Source: Caproiciproducens sp. NJN-50 (GTDB lineage: Bacteria > Bacillota > Clostridia > Oscillospirales > Acutalibacteraceae). Taken from it: 64,000 bases of DNA. The stretch lies in contig NZ_CP035283.1 of NCBI RefSeq assembly GCF_004103755.1, positions 2,294,001-2,358,000 of the forward strand. The letters run 5' to 3'. The notes under the pieces were generated by a model. That model was given only the letters and a program-made list of their open reading frames with translations, ran no database searches and had not been told where the DNA came from. Shown here piece after piece: positions 1 through 8,748 of the stretch; position 1 is the first letter of the stretch, and each line of letters begins with the position of its first letter. Position numbers and translations under genes: made by a program.

Positions 1-589
1 GCTGAAGCTGCGGCGTCAGCTCGTTAAGCCGGATATACCGCTGGATAGTACGCGCACTATCCTCTGAGTTTTCCGCAATCAAATCACGGGTTTTTATCCC
101 TCGTAAATCGTGGCCAACTTGGCCACCATTTTCAAGAGAAGGTCTACCGGCTTGACGTTTCATGGCATCCAGCTTCATTTTGTATGCCTTGGCCCGTTCG
201 CTCGGCAGAATGTTTTCACGCTGGATGTTGCTGTCAACCATGATGATGGTCGCGGCGTCATCATCCAGATCGCGGACGATGACCGGCATGGTGGGAAGCC
301 CAGCCAGCTCGCAGGCGTGTTTGCGCCGGTTGCCTGAAATCAGCTCATAGCCGCCGTCCGCGCGAGGATGGACGATGGCGGGAACCAACACGCCGTATTC
401 TTTGATGCTCTCCACGGTTTCTTTCATGGAATCATCGTCCCGTACCTGAAACGGATGGTCGGGGAACGGGTGCAGTTCCGAAAGTGGCATGCCCGTGACC
501 TTTTCCCGCTTGGCGTCCTCGCGGGTTTCCTCCGTGGAAAAAATATCATCGTAGCTGTTCAGACTTATGTTTTTGGCGCTGCTTTTCAA
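1..589 (-). CDS. parB: ParB/Noc-type partition protein (partial, C-terminus off the window)
   Basis: Translating the minus strand from a TTG at 587-589 gives about 196 residues with no stop before the window edge. The frame shows the ParB/sulfiredoxin nuclease-like fold: an early PLSELHPFPDHPF segment, ISGNRRKHACELAG (the GxxRxxA box), then MVDSNIQRENILPSERA, followed by the start of an HTH (RTIQRYIRLNELTPQLQ). ParB proteins load DNA onto ParA filaments. This subtype is typical of integrative and conjugative elements. The start lies inside the 3' end of parA (44-base overlap), so the two are translationally coupled. No ATG is available in frame near the beginning of the conserved region, so TTG is chosen. 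The rest of the gene lies left of base 1. Confidence 0.88.
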   Translation of the reverse strand, partial: MKSSAKNISLNSYDDIFSTEETREDAKREKVTGMPLSELHPFPDHPFQVRDDDSMKETVESIKEYGVLVPAIVHPRADGGYELISGNRRKHACELAGLPTMPVIVRDLDDDAATIIMVDSNIQRENILPSERAKAYKMKLDAMKRQAGRPSLENGGQVGHDLRGIKTRDLIAENSEDSARTIQRYIRLNELTPQLQ

Positions 590-1364
590 TTTTTAGCACC
601 TCCTTTGTCAGTTCCCGATATGCCTCGGCAACTTTGCCTTTCGGGTCATGAGTGAAAATACTCCTGCCCTCCGCGCTGATTTCGGCGGCGCGAACGGAAT
701 GAGGAATCTCTACATCAAAAACCTTAAGCTTTGAACCGTAGGTATCTCGCAGCAGGGAACTAATCTCTTTGGCGTAGTTGGTACGGCTGTCCACCATCGT
801 CAGCAGAATGTCGTCAATTTTGAGCTTCGGATTGATCTGCCGCCGTACCTTATTGATTGTCTGCAAAAGCTGTTCGAGGCCCTTTACCGGAAGGTACTGC
901 GCCTGAACGGGAATGAGAACGCTGTCGGCTGCGGCCAGCGCGTTGACGGTGAGCATTCCCAGCGATGGCATACAGTCCAGTAGCACGTAGTCGTATTGGC
1001 GCTTCACGCCGTCCAGATACTGTTTCAGGATTTTTTCCTGGCTCATGGCGTTGACAAGCGAAACCTCCATGCCGGAAAGCTCGATGTTGGCGGGCATCAG
1101 ATCGACGCCCTCATCGTGATGCAAAAATCCCTCACCGGGGACGATGATTTCCTCGTTCAGCACCTTGCCCATGATCGTCGCCAGCGTCACGGGCAGTTGA
1201 TCGGGCTGGAAACTGCCCAAACTGATGGTCAGGGAACCCTGCGGGTCACTGTCCACCAAAAGCACCTTTTTCCCTTCCTGCGCCAGCCCGATGCCGAGAT
1301 TGGCGCAAGTCGTAGTCTTGCCGACGCCGCCCTTTTGATTGGCAATGGCAATTACATTGGTCAT
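546..1364 (-). CDS. parA: ParA/Soj family ATPase
   Basis: A 272-residue ParA/MinD-type ATPase. The deviant Walker A is KGGVGKTTT near residue 11, the A' motif LLVDSDPQG near residue 40, and the Walker B region YVLLDCMPSLGMLTVNAL near residue 126. Length is normal for chromosome- or element-borne Soj/ParA. It forms a nucleotide-dependent partner for ParB in DNA segregation or element maintenance. It precedes and overlaps parB, so the pair is one operon. The arrangement ParA followed by a ParB of this type is common in Firmicutes conjugative transposons, so this is probably an element gene rather than the chromosomal soj-spo0J pair (inference). Confidence 0.93.
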   Translation of the reverse strand: MTNVIAIANQKGGVGKTTTCANLGIGLAQEGKKVLLVDSDPQGSLTISLGSFQPDQLPVTLATIMGKVLNEEIIVPGEGFLHHDEGVDLMPANIELSGMEVSLVNAMSQEKILKQYLDGVKRQYDYVLLDCMPSLGMLTVNALAAADSVLIPVQAQYLPVKGLEQLLQTINKVRRQINPKLKIDDILLTMVDSRTNYAKEISSLLRDTYGSKLKVFDVEIPHSVRAAEISAEGRSIFTHDPKGKVAEAYRELTKEVLKIEKQRQKHKSEQLR

Positions 1365-1389
1365 GTGATTTTTTCACCTCCCGCTGAAA

Positions 1390-2115
1390 TCAAAACCACG
1401 CGTTGAACGCGTGGTATGCACAAGCCCTGAAAGGGCATAGTACTGGCGCGCGTCTCAAGACGCACTGAAATAGGTTACCAACCGCATTACTTTTACAGGC
1501 CGCCGCTAAAGCGGCCTTCTTTTATGCCTTTGATTCCTTGCTACCCGTAAACGGGTCAATATACTCTTTGAAACTTATTTGATCTGAGGCAATATCTTCC
1601 TGCAATTGATTTTTGATATATTCTTCAATTGCTTTCTTGTTACGACCCACTGTGTCTACAAAATAGCCACGGCACCAAAAATGTCGCGTTCCATACTTAT
1701 ACTTCAAATTTGCATGCCTATCGAATATCATCAGGCTGTTCTTTCCTTTGAGATAGCCCATGAATTGTGCCACACTGAGATTCGGCGGAATGCTTACCGG
1801 CATGTGAATGTGGTCTGGACACGCCTCAGCTTCGAGGATTTCCACTCCCTTCTGCTCACACAGCTTCCTTAAAATCTTGCCTATATCTGCTTTTATCTGC
1901 CCATATATTTCTCTTCTGCGATATTTTGGAGCAAATACAATATGATACTGGCATCTCCACTTTGAATGTGATAAACTTTGTATGTCTTTCATGACAAAAT
2001 CTCCTTTTGTTGGTAATGCGGTTGGCAAACCTGCATCTATTCTAACAAAAGGAGATTTTCTTGTATCTAAAGATTCTTATCCCACCAGCAAAGCTGGTGG
2101 TTCTTTGCGCTGAAG
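1390..2115 (-). mobile_element. IS200/IS605-type insertion sequence (tnpA only)
   Basis: A single Y1 transposase gene (1522-1992) is bounded by subterminal hairpins, as in IS200/IS605 elements, which lack inverted repeats. A perfect 10-bp stem lies at 1395-1415 (ACCACGCGTT pairing with AACGCGTGGT) and an 8-bp stem at 2082-2100 (CCACCAGC pairing with GCTGGTGG). A further hairpin, GCCCTGAAAGGGC, sits at 1424-1436. The outer limits are estimates. There is no tnpB partner, so this is the IS200 layout. It lies between parA and the truncated recombinase. Confidence 0.72.
1522..1992 (-). CDS. tnpA: IS200/IS605 family Y1 transposase TnpA
   Basis: A 156-residue REP-class single-strand transposase. 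It starts MKDIQSLSHSKWRCQYHIVF and shows FAPKYRRREIY, the HUH metal motif in ACPDHIHM and the conserved RGYFVDTVGRNKKAIEEYI helix that carries the catalytic tyrosine (Y in GYFVDT... region/IEEYI). The ATG at 1990-1992 is chosen because it follows AAAGGAGA at a good distance; an upstream ATG at 2026-2028 has no such site. The protein is full length for the family (about 150 residues) and appears intact, so the element may still be mobile when its ends are present. Confidence 0.9.
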   Translation of the reverse strand: MKDIQSLSHSKWRCQYHIVFAPKYRRREIYGQIKADIGKILRKLCEQKGVEILEAEACPDHIHMPVSIPPNLSVAQFMGYLKGKNSLMIFDRHANLKYKYGTRHFWCRGYFVDTVGRNKKAIEEYIKNQLQEDIASDQISFKEYIDPFTGSKESKA

Positions 2116-2130
2116 CTGCAATAGAAAAAG

Positions 2131-2155
2131 GACGTTCCATAAGTAGGAACGTCCT
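2131..2155. terminator. Perfect hairpin right of the IS element
   Basis: GGACGTTCC, a 7-base loop, then GGAACGTCC, flanked by A-rich and short T/A tracts. It could terminate transcription in either direction or be part of the old element. No gene reads cleanly into it. Confidence 0.4.
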
Positions 2156-2287
2156 AAAATGATATGCAATTCGTCATTCAGCCGGTTTTTTCAGGTTTGA
2201 GAGAGGGTTTGACTGAGAGCCACTTCGCCGCAAACCCGCATGAATACTGAGCCTTTGCCTTTTCGTTTTCACCTTCCCGAATAACGC

Positions 2288-3592
2288 ATGTTCAACGAGT
2301 GGTACGCAAAGGATATTTCCAAAAAGCGCCGTATCGTCAATAAGCTCAAAGGAAATTCCGGCGTTCCACTTTCGCCCCCGCCCTATGGGTATCAGAAAGA
2401 CCCGGACAACGCGAAACGCTGGATTGTGGACGAGGAAGCAGCCGTTGTCGTCCGCCGTATCTACCAGATGGCACTTGACGGATACGGCCTTTCTGAAACC
2501 ACCACCGCGCTGGCGCGGGATGGGGTTCTCAATCCCATGTCCTATTGGCAAAGCAAGGGAATCAATCGCGGCGGGACAAAAAGCTCCGTTTTGCCCACGC
2601 AATGGGGGCATACCACAATCAAAAAGATTCTGACCATGCAGGAGTATTGCGGTGATGTGATTAACTTCAAAACCTATTCCAAATCGTATAAGATGAAAAA
2701 GCGTATTGCCAACGACGAGGAAAACCGCGTTGTATTTCCCAATGTCAATGAAGCCGTCATTGACCGGGAAACGTGGGAGAAGGTTCAGAGCTTACGCCGT
2801 GGCACCCGCCGGAAGAAACCGACGGTCAGCGGCGAACGGAGTATCTTTTCCGGTCTGCTGAAATGCCCTGAATGCGGCGGCAATCTCAACTATCACTTCA
2901 ATCAGGGAAATCACGACATCAAGTTTTTTAGCTGCTGCAACCACAATACCGGATACCGGAAATGCACCTCCACCCATTACATTCGGTTGGATTTTCTGGA
3001 ACAGGTGGTTTTGCAGGAAATACACCGTCTCACACAGTTTGCCGACGAGTATGAAGATGATTTCGTAAAAGAGATAATCGGACATTCGGCAAAGACGGCG
3101 GCATGTGAACGCTCGCTGCGGCAAAGGGAGCTCGACGGCCTGCTGGCGCGAGACAAGGAATTGGATGTGCTCTTTGAATGCCTCTACGAAGATAACGTGT
3201 CTGGCAAGATCGACGATGCACGGTTTTCCAAAATGGCCAAACGGTATGAGCAGGAGCAGGGCGAAAACGCCGCCAAAATCAAAGCCTTAAAGCTGGAGCT
3301 CAAAAAGTCCGGCGGCCAGCAGCTTACAACAGACTTATTCCTTGATATTGTCCGGCGCTACACAGGGGCGCAAACACTCACCCAGCGTATGGTGACGGAG
3401 CTCATTGACCATATCGACGTGTACCACGCTGAAAAGCAGGAGGACGGGATTACCACCCAGCAAGTGGTCATTCATTATAACTGCATCGGAGCCTTTGAGG
3501 TGCCGGATCGGAAGGACATTCCCGAGGTGGATGTTCTCATGGAAACAAGAAAAGGCGTAGCTGTCAGCTACACCTCGGCACAAATCGCATGA
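2288..3592 (+). pseudogene. Large serine recombinase lacking its N-terminal catalytic domain
   Basis: The 434 residues match the middle and C-terminal parts of the large serine integrases of Tn1549/TnpX-like elements. MFNEWYAKDISKKRR is the segment that normally follows the resolvase domain, then comes a recombinase domain (PPPYGYQKDPDN... WIVDEEAAVVVRRIYQ), the zinc ribbon (LKCPECGGNL ... FSCCNHNTGYRKC), a coiled-coil region (residues about 270-345) and the C-terminal tail. The roughly 130-residue N-terminal domain with the nucleophilic serine is absent. A TAA sits two codons before the ATG, and upstream DNA (2260-2287) shows only a degraded trace of the expected sequence. The protein cannot catalyse recombination and the element is probably immobilised. 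It could still bind DNA if expressed. Confidence 0.85.
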
Positions 3593-3608
3593 TACATATT
3601 TTGAGCGT

Positions 3609-3657
3609 AAAAAAGCAGAGTGTCCTTATAGGATACTCAGATCCTATAAGGACACTC
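3609..3657 (-). terminator. Rho-independent terminator of tRNA-Leu(CAG)
   Basis: A 17-bp perfect stem (3618-3634 with 3641-3657, loop of 6) is followed on the minus strand by TGC and six T. It lies directly after the minus-strand tRNA-Leu gene. It is also the converging end for the recombinase gene. Confidence 0.85.
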
Positions 3658-3661
3658 CGCA

Positions 3662-3752
3662 TGGTGCGAGAGGCGGGACTTGAACCCGCATGAACGTTGA
3701 ATGGTTCACAAGAACCTGAATCTTGCGCGTCTGCCAATTTCGCCACTCTCGC
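3662..3752 (-). tRNA. tRNA-Leu(CAG)
   Basis: The minus strand reads as a class II tRNA. The acceptor stem GCGAGAG (3746-3752) pairs with CTCTCGC (3666-3672), the D-arm begins TGGCGAAATTGGCAGACGC, and the anticodon stem-loop CAAGA-TTCAGGT-TCTTG gives anticodon CAG. A long variable arm and a GGTTCAAGTCC T-arm follow. CCA is encoded (3662-3664). Confidence 0.95.
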
Positions 3753-3921
3753 AACTCAGCCTGTATATCTTATCATATGAATCTATGCTTGTCAACCTTT
3801 TTCAGCCGCTTTTTATAAACTCCGCGAAAGTGATCGGATTTTCAATATTTTGGCAGAATGCAAAATTTACAATCTACGGAAAAGGAAAGGGCTCCCTTCC
3901 CTTTTCTCTCCCGGTTTGCGA

Positions 3922-5295
3922 CTAAGTATCCTTTTTGATGGGCGATTCCTTATAGGGATCAAACAGCGCTCCGACAATTAGAATTACCGCAAATACGATT
4001 AAATAATAAACAACGGACACTCCGTGGGCAATGCAGGCCGCGACCATCATAAAGATACAACCCAATATCGCCAACAAGGGCATGACGATCCGTTTGAATG
4101 CGTTCAAGTCTTTTTCTTTGATCATCAGCATCATAAATATGGGAATATAGCCGGCATAAAGCGTGATAATCGGAAGTTCGGAGGTATCGAAACAGAAAAC
4201 GCCAAACCATGGATCGGCCGCAAGATTCGCTCCATAGAAATAAAGCAGCCAAACTCCGCAGAACAAAAGTCCCAGCATGGAAGAGTTGCCAGGCATGTTT
4301 GTAACAGGATCCACTTGGCGAAATACTTCCGGCAAAGGGCCGGAACCACGGACCGCCAGCGAATACATGCCTCTGGTACAGCCGAGCATCAGGCCGTTCA
4401 GTGTGCCAAGGCAGGATATGATGACAAAAACAAAGATCAGGGAACCGCCGACAGGGCCAAAAATATTCTGAAAAGCAAGCTTTGCACCAGCCTGGCCATT
4501 TTCCATCAACGTTTTCGCCGGGACAACCCCTGCGAGGCCAATATAATAGAGAACATAAACGGCTACAACAATAAGCGAACCCCAGATCAGAGCCCTGGGC
4601 AGATTCTTTTTAGAATCTTTTAATTCCGCATTGATGGAAGTCGCAATGATCCATCCCTCATAGGCAAAGGCAACTGCGACAACGGACGCGAAAAGGCCGC
4701 CCCCGGCGCTGGAACCGGTCTCCGCCACATGGGTGAAATTCTGAACGGTCAGACCGTTTGTCAGGCCGATCAAGGTACCTGCAATCGCCATCAGAAGCAA
4801 AGGGACCAGTTTGATCACCGTAGTCGCAACCTGGAATTTGCCGGCAAGGACGGGGGACAGGGAATTCAAGGCATAGCTGCCAACCAGATAGAAACAGGAG
4901 ATTGCCATGCATGCCCCTCCGGTAATGTCCCAACCAAGCAGCACACAGGTAAAGCGTGCGGATACCCACGCCAGCACGGAGGTCATAGTCGGATTGTAGA
5001 TTGTTGCCATAAACCAGCCAACGTAGTAACCGTATTTTTTGCCTACCGTCATTTCCGCATAATCAACGACGCCGTTGATTTTTTCATACTTTGTGGCCAT
5101 CACGGCAAACGTGTAGGAACAGACGATCATAATAAATCCGACGATCAGCCATGCGGCAATTCCCATCGGCATATTTCCGCCTGTTGCATTCAGCACCGCC
5201 TCCGCCTTAAAAAAGACGCCGCTCCCAATGACGATGCCGACTACCATGGCAATGGCTGTGAACAAGCCATATTTTTTTGTCAAACCGCTTTCCAT
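3922..5295 (-). CDS. APC superfamily amino acid permease
   Basis: A 457-residue integral membrane protein with about 12 hydrophobic segments. The first is GLFTAIAMVVGIVIGSGVFF, containing the GIxIGSGVF substrate/ion signature of the LAT-like branch of the APC family. A second family feature is the helix with AFAYEGWIIATSINAELKDSKKNLPRA (TM6-loop). The length is typical. It imports or exchanges amino acids across the cytoplasmic membrane; the substrate cannot be read from sequence. The ATG at 5293-5295 follows GGGGGGAAGC. It is monocistronic, with its own promoter at 5370-5398 and a GA-rich hairpin at 3880-3907 after the stop codon. Confidence 0.9.
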   Translation of the reverse strand: MESGLTKKYGLFTAIAMVVGIVIGSGVFFKAEAVLNATGGNMPMGIAAWLIVGFIMIVCSYTFAVMATKYEKINGVVDYAEMTVGKKYGYYVGWFMATIYNPTMTSVLAWVSARFTCVLLGWDITGGACMAISCFYLVGSYALNSLSPVLAGKFQVATTVIKLVPLLLMAIAGTLIGLTNGLTVQNFTHVAETGSSAGGGLFASVVAVAFAYEGWIIATSINAELKDSKKNLPRALIWGSLIVVAVYVLYYIGLAGVVPAKTLMENGQAGAKLAFQNIFGPVGGSLIFVFVIISCLGTLNGLMLGCTRGMYSLAVRGSGPLPEVFRQVDPVTNMPGNSSMLGLLFCGVWLLYFYGANLAADPWFGVFCFDTSELPIITLYAGYIPIFMMLMIKEKDLNAFKRIVMPLLAILGCIFMMVAACIAHGVSVVYYLIVFAVILIVGALFDPYKESPIKKDT

Positions 5296-5692
5296 GAAAT
5301 CTGCTTCCCCCCAGAATTTCCATTATTTTTTAAATGAAGGATAAAAATGACAAAAATCCAACTTTTCTTAGTATAGCAATTGAAAACGCCGATGACAACA
5401 TAAAAATTTTTTGCATTTCCAATAAACGCGGGATGTACTGCGCTTATTCCTGCGCAGCGGAAATTCTGGAAAAATCGGGAAAACTGGAGACCTTTCTTCC
5501 AGCAAAACAGATTTTTGCCAGGTTTTTTTATGAGGACATGGAAAAAAAAATACTATAATTCTCCAAAAAAATTAAATTTAAGCAATATTCCTTTCTGCGA
5601 TTTCCTGCCTCTTTTTGCTTTATAAAATGGGGACACTGACCTCAATTCCCAAGAATTCGGGTTGGATGTTAACAGCAGAAAGGGAATGAAAC
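5296..5692. other. Intergenic region between divergent permease and secreted protein genes
   Basis: Holds the permease promoter (5370-5398). A short open frame at 5334-5558 has no ribosome site, overlaps that promoter and is not called. Near 5620 there is an AT-rich TATAAAAT that could be the -10 for the plus-strand gene at 5693. Nothing else is recognised. Confidence 0.5.
5370..5398 (-). promoter_or_regulatory. Sigma-A promoter for the APC permease
   Basis: On the minus strand TTGTCA (5393-5398), a 17-base spacer and TATACT (5370-5375), about 75 bases before the start codon of the permease. Confidence 0.65.
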
Positions 5693-7681
5693 GTGAGAAA
5701 GCAGTATCGCATCTTAAGCATGGTCCTTGCACTCACACTGGTTGTTTCAATGTTTACCGGCAACATGGCATTTGCGGAGGAAACCGGTTTATCGGTTATT
5801 TCGCTTCACGATTTCGCTTCGGTGACAACCATCGAAAAACACAGCAGAACGTTTTACGAAATCGAGATCGACCAGCCGGAGGTTACGTTGGAGGCCGCGT
5901 CCAGCGATGAATCCGTTTTGAAGACCAGCCTTACGGAGGAATCGGAGGATTCCGGGTACTACACGCTTGTTTTGGAAGCTTACAGCGAAGGAGAAGCAAC
6001 CGTCACCCTGACCGCGTCCGACGGGACGGCAGCATCCCGGCAGATTACGGTTCAGGACACCGGATATGAGTGGGATTATACCGCGGACGCCGACCAGACG
6101 GGCGACTTCACCGTTCCGTCCGGAAACAGCCGCTACATAAAGATCCACTATGAAAATCTGAGCGCGGAAACCTATACCTTCCCGACTCTTGTCTCTGATC
6201 ATCCGGACGACGTCGCCGTCACTCTGGAAGGGTATGAGGACAACGATTATTACTACCGTGTCGATGCGCTGGGAAACGACGGACGGACCGCGTCGCTTTA
6301 CATCGGCAGTTCCGATTACGTCATCGCACGGAAACTGTGCGGTGTCTCCATCGCGAAAAATTCCGATCTCAGCATGGATACAAGATCGACTTATGTCTGC
6401 AGCGTTTTCGATACCTATCATTTTGTCGTTCATACCAAATCCGGAACCGCCCCCGAAGTGACTGCGTACAATGACAACATCACCATTACTCCGGTTGGCA
6501 AAGTCGAGGGCGGATACGAATATGTTATGGAAGCGGAGCACGAAGGAGAATCTCTGGTCCAGGCGACGCTGAACGGGGAAACGGCCGCTTTTGCCGTTTC
6601 CATCCTCTACGACGACCCGCCGTCCGTTGTTTACGATGAACCGAAAGAGGTTTCCGTTGAGCGCGGACAAACTTACACTTATAAATTTTCGATCATGGGC
6701 GGCGGAACGCCCTCCTTTGCGCCGGATCAGGCCGGTGCCTTTACCGTACAGTCGGTGCGGAAGGACGGGATCGACTACTACTGTACGGTTGCGGCCACCG
6801 GAGCCGTCGGGTCGAGCTCGTCTCTCCTGGTCTCTTTCCCGGACTCCGATGAAAGCTACACCGTAAATGCCGGAAAAGTAACCGTTGCAAAACAGGTCAG
6901 CAAGATTCTGGAATCGGACACCAACCATGATTTCTCCCTGGCCAAAGGCTCCAGCTATCTTTTCAAGATTACGGGAGCAAGCAGTTTTTACGCCGGTTCC
7001 TCCGGTATGTTCACCATCTCCAAGGAGAAAACCTCCGGCAAAGACACCTATTACCGAATTACGGCAACGGGCAAGGTTGGAGAGGCGGCCGGGTTCTATA
7101 TGTACGCTCCGGGCTGCGTGCCGCTGAAGGTGTGCGCGGTCACGGTGGCACCTGTAAAAATCACTTCCGACACCAGCCATGATTTCGAACTTCCCGCAGG
7201 CGGAAGCTATCAGTTTAAAATCACCGCGCCGGGCGTCGATTCCATTCAGTTCAACGGCGGCTCCGCAGGCATTGTGCAGCCCGTTCTGGTCAAACATTCG
7301 GGGAATGACTTTTACTACAAAGTCACTGCGGTTGGCAAACCGGGGCAGCAGACCGGAATTTACGCTTCGGTCCTCGGGCAGGACGCCGTCAAGATCTGTG
7401 TTGTGACGGTTGGACAGATAAAAGTTTTATCCGACACCAACGGGGATTTCAGCCTTGCCGCCGGGGCCTCTTATCAGTTTAAGATCACAGCCCGGGGCGC
7501 GTCTTACGTCGACTTCGGAGCGGGTTCCTCCGGAGTCGTCCAGACTTCCCTTGTCAAGCACTCCGGCGACGATTTCTACTTCAAAGTCACCGGGAAGGGA
7601 GCCTCCGGCCAAAAGACGGGAATCTACGTTGCCGCTCCCAATCAGGATTCCAAAAAGGTCTGCGTGATCACAATAAAATAA
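5693..7681 (+). CDS. Secreted protein with C-terminal tandem beta-rich repeats
   Basis: 662 residues, starting with GTG after AGAAAGGGA. Residues 1-28 are a clear Sec signal peptide (MRKQYR, hydrophobic core, AFA cleavage site before EETG). The mature part is acidic, rich in Thr, Ser, Tyr and Gly, and has no transmembrane anchor or LPxTG. The C-terminal third holds three repeats of about 85 residues beginning at roughly 406, 491 and 579. Each carries a core like SDTNxDFSLAxGxSYxFKIT, then a central SSGxxxxSLVKHSGxDFYYKVTxxGKxGxxTGIY, then a VCVITV-type strand. A weaker copy (TGDFTVPSGNSRYIKIHYEN) lies near residue 135, and a bacterial Ig-like stretch precedes it. Such architecture suggests surface or matrix binding, but no catalytic motif is visible and I do not recognise a named family. 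It is monocistronic with a strong terminator. Confidence 0.85.
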   Translation: MRKQYRILSMVLALTLVVSMFTGNMAFAEETGLSVISLHDFASVTTIEKHSRTFYEIEIDQPEVTLEAASSDESVLKTSLTEESEDSGYYTLVLEAYSEGEATVTLTASDGTAASRQITVQDTGYEWDYTADADQTGDFTVPSGNSRYIKIHYENLSAETYTFPTLVSDHPDDVAVTLEGYEDNDYYYRVDALGNDGRTASLYIGSSDYVIARKLCGVSIAKNSDLSMDTRSTYVCSVFDTYHFVVHTKSGTAPEVTAYNDNITITPVGKVEGGYEYVMEAEHEGESLVQATLNGETAAFAVSILYDDPPSVVYDEPKEVSVERGQTYTYKFSIMGGGTPSFAPDQAGAFTVQSVRKDGIDYYCTVAATGAVGSSSSLLVSFPDSDESYTVNAGKVTVAKQVSKILESDTNHDFSLAKGSSYLFKITGASSFYAGSSGMFTISKEKTSGKDTYYRITATGKVGEAAGFYMYAPGCVPLKVCAVTVAPVKITSDTSHDFELPAGGSYQFKITAPGVDSIQFNGGSAGIVQPVLVKHSGNDFYYKVTAVGKPGQQTGIYASVLGQDAVKICVVTVGQIKVLSDTNGDFSLAAGASYQFKITARGASYVDFGAGSSGVVQTSLVKHSGDDFYFKVTGKGASGQKTGIYVAAPNQDSKKVCVITIK

Positions 7682-7695
7682 AGCCGATCCCCTTT

Positions 7696-7738
7696 GGGCC
7701 GCCCCCCTTTCGCAATTCCGCAGGGGCGGCCCTTTTTA
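7696..7738 (+). terminator. Rho-independent terminator after the secreted repeat protein
   Basis: GGGCCGCCCC pairs with GGGGCGGCCC across a 17-base loop and is followed by TTTTTAT. Confidence 0.92.
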
Positions 7739-7906
7739 TCCTTCCGCGATTTGTTCCGGTTATATGATTGAAATGCGATTGCTTTTTCGCCGCAAATCAT
7801 GTACGATGGATACAGGCTGACAGACGAAGCACGGCGCCGGGGGACGGAGTGCGCCGCTTTCGGCTGAGGACGGCAAAAGCCGGAATTGATTACAGGGGGC
7901 ATTTAA

Positions 7907-8716
7907 ATGAGTTATCGCATTCATTCGCTCTATTTCAGCGCCACGGGAACAACGGAAAAAATCGTGTCGGAGGTTGCAGGACGGCTGTCGGAAAAAAGCG
8001 GGGGCCCCGTGGCGGGCCGCGTGGATTTTACCCTTCCGCAGGCTCGGGAAATTCCGTGTTCTTTTGGGGAAAGCGATCTCGTGGTGGCAGGGGTCCCCGT
8101 TTACGCTGGCAGGGTCCCGAACGTGCTGCTGAAATACATAAAGTCCGTCCGAGGAAACGGCGCACTGGCCGCGGCGGTCGTCCTCTACGGGAACCGGGAC
8201 TACGACGACGCGCTGATCGAGCTGCGGGACCTGCTGGCGGAGGATGGGTTCCGGGTGATCGCGGGCGCCGCGTTTGTCGGAGAGCATTCCTTTTCACGCA
8301 TTCTTGCCAAGGGCCGGCCCGATGAAAAGGACCTGTCGGAAGCGGACCGGTTTGCAGACCTGATTGGCAGCAGGATCGCGGAGGGAAAACTTGGCACGGT
8401 TGAAGTGAAGGGGAATACGCCTTATCGAAGCTATTATAAGCCGAAAGACCCGCAGAATAAATCGGTTGATATCAGAAAGGTCCAGCCAAAAACGACGGAT
8501 GCCTGCACGCACTGCATGACCTGCGCAAAAGTCTGCCCGATGGGGTCCATCAGCGCAGACGACCCCTCCGTTCTGACGGGAATCTGCATTAAATGCGGCG
8601 CATGTGTGAAAAAATGCCCGGCCGGTGCAAAATATTTCGACGACCCCGGCTATTTGAGACATAAAACGGAGATGGAAATCGGACTGACCGCACGCAGGGA
8701 GCCGGAACTCTTCTGA
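7907..8716 (+). CDS. EFR1-type flavodoxin/ferredoxin fusion protein
   Basis: 269 residues. The N-terminus is a flavodoxin-like domain with the FMN phosphate loop FSATGTTEKI (residues 10-19) and the second loop VPVYAGRVPNVLLKYI (about 64-79). The C-terminus is a two-cluster ferredoxin with CTHCMTCAKVCP and CIKCGACVKKCP (residues about 201-240), each CxxCxxCxxxCP. This combination is the EFR1 family of Clostridia, thought to be a one-protein electron shuttle; its physiological partner is unknown. The gene begins after AGGGGGCATTTAA. It ends 32 bases before the MFS gene, so the two may be co-transcribed. Length is normal. Confidence 0.9.
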   Translation: MSYRIHSLYFSATGTTEKIVSEVAGRLSEKSGGPVAGRVDFTLPQAREIPCSFGESDLVVAGVPVYAGRVPNVLLKYIKSVRGNGALAAAVVLYGNRDYDDALIELRDLLAEDGFRVIAGAAFVGEHSFSRILAKGRPDEKDLSEADRFADLIGSRIAEGKLGTVEVKGNTPYRSYYKPKDPQNKSVDIRKVQPKTTDACTHCMTCAKVCPMGSISADDPSVLTGICIKCGACVKKCPAGAKYFDDPGYLRHKTEMEIGLTARREPELF

Positions 8717-8748
8717 AAATTTGGACCTGCCGGAAGGAAAACAATATC

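Noticed and set aside
5334..5558. Small open frame upstream of the secreted protein
   Set aside because: No ribosome site and it overlaps the promoter of the divergent permease.
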